DNA from: Sisyra terminalis
Lineage: Eukaryota; Arthropoda; Insecta; Neuroptera; Sisyridae
DNA length: 64,000 nt
Assembly (NCBI GenBank): GCA_958496175.1
Contig: OY292280.1
Location: 9,982,001-10,046,000 of the forward strand
Reading direction: 5' to 3'
Part shown: in pieces, positions 56,356-64,000 of the stretch
Layout of the letters: the number at the start of each line of letters is the position of its first letter
Position numbering within the stretch: position 1 is the first letter of the stretch
Notes under the pieces: model-generated
Database searches by the model: none
What the model was told of the DNA's origin: nothing
Seen by the model: only the letters and a program-made list of their open reading frames with translations
Made by a program: the position numbers and the translations under genes

Positions 56356-59300
56356 TTACAATAAATAACTAAATTCATCGCTAGCAAATGATGGATCAGG
56401 GGGTGATAACGGTTGGTATACAGTTGCATAGCTATTTTCGGCTAACCACAACTGCGATTCTTCATTGACGTCGTTTAAATCTACCGATACGTGAGGGCCC
56501 AAACGCTGTACCCTAATCCCATTATTGGACCTATTATTGAAGAATTCAGTAAAAACGGCCTCTGAAGCATTGTAACGTGCTTCTTCATCTAGCGATAGAT
56601 CACAAAAAAATTGGGAAAAAACCTCATTCCTGGTTGATGCTTCAGAATCTTCCGGTTCCTCCACCGGGATTGCCCTGCCAACTCTATCGGTAGAATTAGA
56701 ATGCGATTGCAACATTGAATTGTTGGCATCCGGGTTCACATCATCAGTTGCATAAAATCCTCTACGTGAATTAACAGGAAAACAGTTAAATGGAGCGTTG
56801 GGAGACTCGAAGCTTGTTGGTTCTTGTTTTGGCCAAACTTGTGTAGAACCCTCATTCCTGGCTGAAGCCATCGAATATGAAGCATTGGAATTCCATCCAG
56901 CATCTTGCTGAGCTCTCGACAATTGTGCAGAATTCTGATTCCTAAAAGTTCTCGCCAACTCCTCCACACTAAGAACTGGACCATCCTGGTTCACCGTTTC
57001 ACGCATACGGGTAGAACTAGTCGCGAAATTTGATTGTCTCATTGAATTACTGGCACCCGGGTTCAATTCATCAGTTACATTAAATCCTCTACGTGAATTA
57101 TCAGGAGTATGTAACAATGGAACGTTGGGAGACTGTGGGCTTGTTGGTTCTTGTTTTGGCCAAACTTGTGTAGAACCCCCATTCCTGGTCGAAGTCATCG
57201 AATATGAAGCATTGGAATTCCATCCAGCATCTTGCTGCTGAGCCTCCGAAAATTGTGCAGAATTCTGATTCCTAAAATTTCTCGCTGATTCTTCCATACT
57301 AAGCTCTGGACCATCCTGGTTCACCCTCTCACGCACACCGGTAGAACTAGTCGGAAAATTCGGTTGTTCTGACGAATTGATGGGATTCGAGGTTGGTTCT
57401 TGTGGTACATTTAATCTTAAATGAGGAACAACGGGAGCATATGTAAAAGGAACGATGGGAAACTGTGGGTGTGTTGGTTCTGGTTTCGGCCATTTAATTT
57501 CACCTCCTTAAATTAAAACACCAAGTTAAAAAAGTAACAAGTTTCGAGAAATTTATATTACTTACCAGAATAAGAAACGTATTTTCTTTTGATTTGGAAG
57601 CAATAATTATTACCCTCTAAAAAAGGAAATACGGAAATTAATTTTAAGTTCACAGATCATCAGATCAAATTGTACAATTTTATATTTCTCTAGCTTTTAT
57701 ACTAACCAGTGTCTTCCACAATGTTTTGGGTCCCAACGTTCGACTTAAATAACCAGGACTCTGAAAAAATGTACGGTATTCATATTTGAATGGAAAAAAG
57801 CTGTGAAAACTATTTTTTTACCTCTTGGATTACAATTGGTAGAATTCAAATCATTAGAATTTCTAGCCAGTGGTCGCATCTCTGGAAAGTATTACAATAA
57901 AATAAGTTAGATATTCCAATAGTCCAATGTGTTTTCCACTTAACTGATATCTTTTTTACTTATAAAATTAAACTTTTCATAGTTGTTCAGGTCTTACCTC
58001 CGAATTCATCTCGAACTAACGAAACTGAACCAAACGTTTCTTGAAATCCTAAAAAAAAAATATTGTTTTACTTTTTGGACGATTTTTTTAAAATTATTAG
58101 GGTACCTTGTATCCTTTCTGCGATTGCTCTGTTCATTTGTTCTATAGTTACAATTCGTTCCATTGGAGAACCTGAAATGTATAGCAAGTCCTTAAAAATT
58201 AACATTCGATAACTTCAAAGTAAAAACCTATTGCTGCTTCAGCATGCAAGTTTGGAGAAGAAGATTCTGGCACTGGATTACTCAAATTTGGATTAATGTT
58301 AACCTGGAAAGCTAAAAAAAAAAAATTAAATAATTTTCATTTAGATGGACTCAATATTTTTACAGCGACTGGGAATTGCAGGTGGAGGATTTTCAAGGTA
58401 CCGCGAACATGTAGGTCGTTGATCATCTGAAACCAAATACAATTCAGGAATATGGTTGAAAATTAATAAAGGATTTATGGATTATAGTTTGATTACCAAT
58501 TGGCACGGAGTTATTTACAGTTGGTTGAGCTGTGGGTAAATTTTGGTTCGCAGTTTCGGGATGCAAAGTTCCTTGATTTGGATCGGAATTTTCTTCGGAC
58601 AAAAAAAATAATATTTAGGTATAAATATACTTGGTCCAATCAAAAATATAAAACATTGTAACAAGCGTTGACAGAAATAAGCAAATTTTTAGTTAGCCCC
58701 GCTATAATATTTCGATTTTTGAGAATAATTCGGCGGTGTATAACACGTTATCGATTATGATTAGACTTTCTTAATTATTGTTATATACCGCCGCTTTATA
58801 CTAGTTTGGTTTTATAGTGACTCTAGAGTTGATAAAAATTCGTAAATCGAGAAATATCGGAAATTTACTTGATACAAAATTCGAATCCAACATTTACTAG
58901 TTTTGAAGTGGCCACCTTGACCACTCGGTCAACTTTAGGCTATTAGGAAATTAAATTCCATCCATTTTAGTTTTATAAAGATAAAAATGGCGTAACTAAA
59001 TCAAAATTATCAACTGGTTTGAATTTTAGTAACATTGAAAAAATAAATATAAAAATTCTGAATATTAGTAGTGAAAACATCATTATTGTGTTTAATAATA
59101 TATGTTCTTACGGTTTGCCAATTGTGCGTAATGATAATTGGTCAAATTTCCTAAAAAAAGTAAAAAATATGGTAAGATTCTTTTACCAAAGATTATAAAG
59201 AAAAAATATGGCTCAAGTGTACTCTAGCACACCCACAATCTGGCAACGTTGCATTTTCGATTTTGTTTTTAATTTAATTCGCGATATTTTTGTTAATTCA

Positions 59301-61188
59301 ATTCTAATATGGTATAATTCTCTTTTTTGTAGCTAAATTTTCATTATGGACTGATTTAATCGCGAATTAAATTAAAAACAAAGTCGAAAATGCAACGTTG
59401 CCAGATTGTGGGTGTGTTAAAGTACACTTGAGCCAGAAATATTACTTAAACTTTCATTTCAGTAATATTTTGATGGTTCTTTTCCATAGTTTAATAATTA
59501 TTTATATTCTCTTTTTGTAGAATTTTTTTTGTACAACAAGTTTTATTGGTTTCCCAACTTCTTAAAAGAAGGAGATTATAAATAATTATCCTTAGTTATT
59601 GTGTAAGACTTACTAAAAATCAAGCTATCATCAAAAATTGCAGAGTTCTGACCCGAATTTCCATTCTGGGAGTGATACTGGTTGGTCACTATTGGTTCTT
59701 CATCATCAAGGACTTCCTGTTTAATAAAACCTGAAAAATGTATACTTTAAAATCAAATGTAATTTTTTCGGTAACTTTGAACAGTTATATCTACTGTTTA
59801 TACTATGTATGTATGAATATAATTTATAAAAGTAAACTATAAACACAAAATTGCTTGGCAATCGAAATACGTATCATGACAACACGTCAATAAAATATTT
59901 GTTTGAACTTATGTTCAAATTTATGTTAAGTGTTTACTTTAGAAAATTATATTACATTCAGATCATCTACATCGATGGATCAAATTTTACAGCTGAAGCC
60001 ATGGCTATAATTAAGGCTCTTGACCAAATCTTGGCGGATGAAAACAGGGATAGATGGCTGATCGCGTCTGACTCCCTTAGTGTCTTAAGGCTTGGAAAAC
60101 ACAAAAAACAAAACCGCCATAATTGGAGAAATCTGGCGCAAAATCCATGAAGCAGACCAGAAAAAGCAGTGGGTGAAATTCTTATGGGTACCCGGTCATT
60201 CGGGCATCATCGGCAACGAAAAGGCCGACGAAATCGCCAAACGAGCTACAACAACTGACGTCTACTACGAGAAAGCGACAATGGAAAATTTTACAGAGGA
60301 CATTTTAAATTTTAAAGAGGACATTTTTAACAAGAGAACAATTTTTAAAAAAAAAATTATGTATACTATAGAGTGTTAACTTTAGAAGAATTTTTAGGTT
60401 TAGATCGAATTATCATTTTAGATGGATTACCTGGATTTCCTACGCTGCTTTGTACCGGCACCTCATTGACATTTTGGCGATGTCCTAAAATTTCAAAACC
60501 ATGAATATTGCTTAAAAAAAATTAAGTAAGCTCATACCGGTATCTGTAGTTTTGGCAGTAGCTATATGTTTTCCTGGAAAAAAAATAGTTACTCTGGATT
60601 TCTTTGAGAACAAAGTTTGGGTCAATTTTCATTAATTATACAAAATTATACTACCGTAATTTGGATCCCATTCTGGCTCAATCTTAATTTTCACGAGTTT
60701 TTCTAAAAAATTAAACAGTATTAAAATTACATCAATTTTTATTTCAAACTTACGTTTTTTGTTTTTAGGCTGGTGTTTGGATTTTCCAGACTTGCGCTTG
60801 CGGTGATTTGAATCACGCTTGGGGTCTACAAAAAAGGTGTAAATATATGAAATGAATATGTTGACGAAAAATATTTTTTTTTCTATTAAGGTCTTAAGCA
60901 ACTCAAGGGTTTATAAAAATTCGTAATCAAGAACTATCGAAAATTTTCTCGATACGAGATTCGAACCCAACACCCACCAGTTAGGGAGCGGTTACCTTGA
61001 CCACTCGGCCACCAGTAGGCTTACAAAAATAGTTTTATTATGGAGCAAAATTTACCTTTCTTCTCTGGTTCGTTATCTAAAAAAGAAAACAAAAAAGATC
61101 ATTTAAAATTTCAAAATGGATAAATATGATAAGTTACCAGAGTTGGAATGGTTCCTGGAAGAACGGCGCCTATTATTACAATCCATTT
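56356..61188 (-). CDS. 16-exon phase-1 microexon gene, product unknown
   Basis: Exons on the minus strand: 61188-61138 (ATG at 61186), 61076-61056, 60825-60754, 60702-60655, 60573-60538, 60484-60431, 59730-59614, about 58592-58498, 58426-58364, 58311-58228, 58171-58106, 58048-57998, 57881-57822, 57760-57707, 57615-57565, 57506-56356. All joins fit GT-AG and phase 1, giving about 690 residues. The start MDCNNRRRSSRNHSNS lies two bases after a 3' splice site. An early Lys/Arg-rich exon (DPKRDSNHRKRKSGKSKHQP) could be a nuclear signal. IKIEPEW, FIKQE and WPKQEP recall sumoylation-type KxE sites. The large last exon has two ~108-residue repeats and ends PPDPSFASDEFSYLL. No known domain. Introns contain two SINEs, a hAT-like MITE, a family-A fragment and an RNase H fragment. 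The boundary of exon 8 may be off by one base. Confidence 0.8.
56680..57336 (-). repeat. Two tandem ~325-bp coding repeats in the last exon
   Basis: Each unit encodes RERVNQDGPELSMEE / RETVNQDGPVLSVEE, FRNQNSAQ, QDAGWNSNASYSM, GSTQVWPKQEPTS and NSRRGF. A partial earlier unit (IKWPKPEPTHPQFPIVP) lies at the start of the exon. The repeats keep frame, consistent with recent in-gene duplication under coding constraint. Confidence 0.8.
58773..58942 (-). repeat. tRNA-derived SINE in intron 7
   Basis: The minus strand has AAGTTGACCGAGTGGTCAAG (A box changed to TTGACCGAGTGG), B box GGATTCGAATTTTG, and the family body ending in a GTATATAACAATAATTAAG tail. Confidence 0.7.
59210..59434. mobile_element. 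225-bp hAT-like MITE in intron 7
   Basis: Inverted arms begin GGCTCAAGTGTACT and contain CTGGCAACGTTGCATTTTCG on both sides. The flanks AAAAATAT and AGAAATAT (7 of 8 identical) suggest an 8-bp duplication. Related fragments with GGCAACGTTGCAT occur at 35918 and 47905. Confidence 0.65.
59765..59955. repeat. Palindromic repeat family A, fragment in intron 6
   Basis: It retains the terminal CGGTAACTTTGAACAGTTAT, then TTGCTTGGCAATCGAAATAC, GACAACACGTCAATAAAATA and TTTGTTTGAACTTATGTTC. It abuts the RNase H fragment. Confidence 0.7.
59958..60379 (+). pseudogene. RNase H fragment of a non-LTR retrotransposon, in intron 6
   Basis: The plus-strand translation reads IIYIDGSNFTAEAMAIIKAL and IASDSLSVLRLG; after a frameshift near 60090 it continues KFLWVPGHSGIIGNEKADEI. 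The DGS, AEAMA, SDS and GHSGIIGNEKADE elements are the RNase H core of Jockey/I-type elements. It runs antisense to the host gene and ends in poly-A-like AAAAAAAAAATT near 60350. Confidence 0.8.
60885..61022 (-). repeat. tRNA-derived SINE in intron 2
   Basis: The best preserved copy: head GCCTACTGGTGGCCGAGTGG and a complete B box GGGTTCGAATCTCG, with the family body (AACCCTTGAGTTGCTTAAGA) but a short tail. Confidence 0.85.
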
Positions 61189-61189
61189 C

Positions 61190-62020
61190 TAAAAGAAAAA
61201 AAAAGTTATCACTTTTAGACAAAACAACTGTCAAAAATTCAAGTATGATCTTGAAAAAGCCTAATTGTTTTTTTCGGCATTAAAACTATTGAGGAAAAAT
61301 ATTTTCCGGTAGTTCCGAAATTTAAATCTTAGAGAACGACCTCACTATAGCTTTACGCTAATTCTCCACTGAGGGAAGTCTACTTAGGTGGTAATTTCAA
61401 CCACTAGGGAAATTCGAGAATCAAGGAATTGAGGAAGAATACTATGACTATCATTTAAATGGAACCCTATACTTTCCTAAAAGTCCAATTCCGATTTTTC
61501 GCATAATTCTTAAAACAATAACCATAAGATTTTTAGAAATTTGAACTTATAAAATTCCAATTTAAAAGGGAGACCAGGAATGGCTGACCAAATTTCTTGG
61601 TCAGTTTTTTTGGTTTCTTGGGGAAACTTGGAAATCTAAAGGCTATTGGTAAGGTCAAACTTTAAACTGAAATTTCCTGTGGTAAAACTAGTATATATGA
61701 TTTTATGGTACCCGAAAAATCAGTCAACCAATTCCATATTTAAAGTCGAATGTCTTTGTAGTAGTGGCAAGTTGAACTAAATACGAGTATCTAAATGTTA
61801 AATTTTAAAAAAGAAATTAAACTTGTGTAAAAAGTTTCAATTTATCGCAGAATCGATATTAGTAACCAATATATCGATGCATCGGAACAAAATATCCAAT
61901 ATTCCAATATTGAAAATTCTATCAAAACCGATATATTTTTTCATTTAAGCTATTATTTATGAAATTCAGAAAAAATTAGATACTTGCATGCGTTATTTAT
62001 TAATTTTTTTAAATAAGAAG
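61190..62020. other. Upstream region of the microexon gene
   Basis: This must contain the 5' UTR intron and exon of the minus-strand gene, because its ATG sits directly after a 3' splice site. I could not fix the promoter or upstream exon. Confidence 0.35.
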
Positions 62021-62024
62021 AAAA

Positions 62025-62356
62025 TTCAGGTTATTTAAGATCTTTTTGTTTTTTATTTTTTATTTAATATTTTTATTATTCAATTAGCTACGTTTCGTTA
62101 CTAATCGTAACTTCCTCAGGCTTCTTGATTCACAAAATTAAAATATTTTTAATTTAAATTCAATAAAAAAATCTTTATTTATTTATTTATTATTATTATA
62201 TTTATTGATTGAATTTAAATTAAAAATATTTAATTTTGTAAATCAAGAAGCCTGAGGAAGTTACGATTAGTAACGAAACGTAGCTAATTGAATAATAAAA
62301 ATATTAAATAAAAAATAAAAAACAAAAAGATCTTAAATAACCTGCATTTTCTTTTT
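62025..62356. mobile_element. 330-bp near-perfect palindrome with CTGAGGA/GAAA hairpin
   Basis: Arms begin AGGTTATTTAAGATCTTTTT and are mirrored at the right. Each arm has CCTGAGGAAGTTACGATTAG followed by TAACGAAACGTAGC. The centre is a TTTATTTATTTATTATTATT run. A half copy interrupts the RT gene at 3813-3985. Confidence 0.85.
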
Positions 62357-62583
62357 ATTTAAAAAAATATAAAAGCTGAGATCTGAATTTTATCATCTGT
62401 TATTTATTAAAATATTTGTGTTTTCTTTGACCATGCGCAATAATACCGCCACAACTTGTATATTAAAAAAGGATTTTATCAATTAAAAATTATGATTAAC
62501 TAAAAAATGTTTATGGGTTTGAATTAGGGCTCAGAAGTGCCGGAAAAGAGGTTCAAATCAATAAACTAGGTTAAAAAAATATT

Positions 62584-62742
62584 TTAAATTTTATTTATTT
62601 AGACTAGGATAGTGGACATGAAAGGATGTAGATCCATGTACTAATTATTAATTTTGTGACACGTTTCAATAATTAGTACATGGATCTTCATCCTTTCATG
62701 TCCACTATCCTACTAAAAATAAATAAAATTATGTAAAATACG
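62584..62742. mobile_element. 160-bp palindromic MITE
   Basis: Arms of about 70 bp containing GGATAGTGGACATGAAAGGA and CCATGTACTAATTATT, mirrored exactly apart from two changes, around a TTTTGTGACACGTTTC loop. Confidence 0.8.
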
Positions 62743-62749
62743 GACACAA

Positions 62750-64000
62750 CCAATTTATCGATAATATTTTAAATTTTGAACCGCCATTATTTTTTTTATA
62801 GTACATCAAAATATCAAATATGTAATGACCTTTAACAAAAAAATAAATACTGATAATTAAGTACTTTATAGCAATTAAAGCGGGATATATAAGCAAACAA
62901 AGTTAAGAGAAAATAGACCGCCAAAGCTCTTAGGTACCAAAAGTACCGTAGTCTTAATTTAAATAACAAAAAATCAACTCTTTTAAAGTCAATTCTCGAA
63001 ATTTATCGAAAGTTTTGAATTCGTTTTGATGGAAGAAATTATTTGAATTAAAGCACAAAAAATAAAGGAAAATATTGTTTTACTCTTTTGAATATATAAT
63101 CAAACAAAAGGGTATCAAACCATTTAAAATGTTTCCTTAATAAATTTTTACAGAATTATTTGACTAACCTTAAAAAATAATTTCGACTATATCAAAATAT
63201 TTCATGTGCAAAAAATTAACAATCAAATATTATTACGTGAAGATTTTCCAATAATACAAACCACTTGATGTAAATAGAGTAATTTTTTATCAATTAAATT
63301 GAATCATGATTTGTTTTAGACATCTATACTTGTAATTCACTAATTTAGTTCTTGGAATTGTGCTGACAAATCAATTCCTATCATTCAATAGATCAAGAAA
63401 AGCGTAAAAAAATTGATCAAAAGTTTACTAACCTTTAGGAAGGTCTTCTCTATGGCCAAATAGTATTGATGGATACACTTTTATGCACTAAATAATCCGA
63501 AAGGATTATTGTGAAGATCTATTAAATTTTTTATCGGAGAAGTATTGATGAGCTCTGGAGTAGTACTTAAGCTAGCAATAATTTCGCCAAAATGAGTGTG
63601 AATCCACCAAAAGTAATGCATGTATGTATGTGTGTGTTTTCCGTTTTGTTTAGCGCATGCGTAAACGAGTACTATAGCTTCATAGTATTGGTAGTAGACG
63701 CTACTTATGTTTATGTTATAATTATGACAATCTTCAAAAGAATTTTTTTCTTATCTTTAACGATTCGTGATTTGCATGATTTGAATTTTTAACAGAGAAT
63801 ATCCGTTTTCATCAAGTGAATATATTGGGTTTATTATCAAAAAATAAACACTAATCCAGCAGATTTTGCAGTTTTTGCAGTAAATATTGTTTTCATAAGA
63901 TAATTTGGTATGAAAATTGTGCTTTATTTTATTTTATTTTATATTACTTATCACATTTGGAATTTTTAAATACAAAAACTGATTATTGTAGATAAATAAA
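62750..64000. other. Non-coding AT-rich end of window
   Basis: No gene is recognised. A 66-codon frame at 63592-63792 shows no feature beyond chance. A short GTATGTATGTGTGTGT run lies at 63622. Confidence 0.4.

Noticed and set aside
63592..63792. 66-codon frame near the window end
   Set aside because: Length and composition are compatible with chance, and it overlaps a GTAT/GT repeat.

Overview
The window is AT-rich eukaryotic DNA, almost certainly from an insect or other arthropod. The evidence is spliced genes with GT-AG introns, chymotrypsin-fold proteases with signal peptides, Jockey- and RTE-like non-LTR retrotransposons, a Ser/Leu-tRNA-derived SINE, hAT-, CACTA- and mariner-like debris and many foldback MITEs. 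No order or species can be assigned from sequence alone. Most of the 64 kb is transposon-derived, with six or seven host genes embedded in it.

Layout. 0-9 kb: broken retrotransposons (a Jockey-type RT; an RT gene split by a 3-kb foldback element that carries its own TTAA MITE; an antisense RT-RNase H) plus a decayed CACTA-like transposon. 11.0-15.9 kb (+): a 15-exon gene of tiny exons, all joined in phase 1. 19-25.4 kb (-): a four-exon serine protease homologue whose introns hold a foldback element and a Jockey RT. 26-34 kb: RTE remnant, SINEs, TA-duplicating elements, a hAT-type foldback and a second Jockey RT copy. 34-42.5 kb: a probable Gln/Asn/Ser-rich gene (+) with a 7-kb intron containing an intronless F-box gene (-) and two large palindromes. 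43-49 kb: repeats and two doubtful ORFs. 49.7-52.1 kb (+): the second protease homologue, with the same exon plan as the first. 52-56 kb: no gene, tandem repeats. 56.4-61.2 kb (-): a 16-exon gene built like the 11-kb gene. 61.2-64 kb: palindromes, no gene.

Two gene systems stand out. First, the 11-kb and 56-61-kb genes are made almost wholly of symmetrical phase-1 microexons. Their first three coding exons have identical lengths (49, 21, 72 nt) and similar sequence, so they look like diverged members of an undescribed microexon family encoding hydrophilic, probably nuclear or disordered proteins. Second, the protease pair shares exon phases and start context, and both carry Thr in place of the catalytic Ser195.

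Among repeats, one palindromic family occurs about nine times. Its arms contain a CTGAGGA-hairpin-GAAA motif that recurs in otherwise unrelated palindromes here and partly resembles a hammerhead-ribozyme core. Intron content shows how actively these elements have colonised the genes. All exon boundaries were placed by eye from splice signals and reading phase, without transcript evidence.
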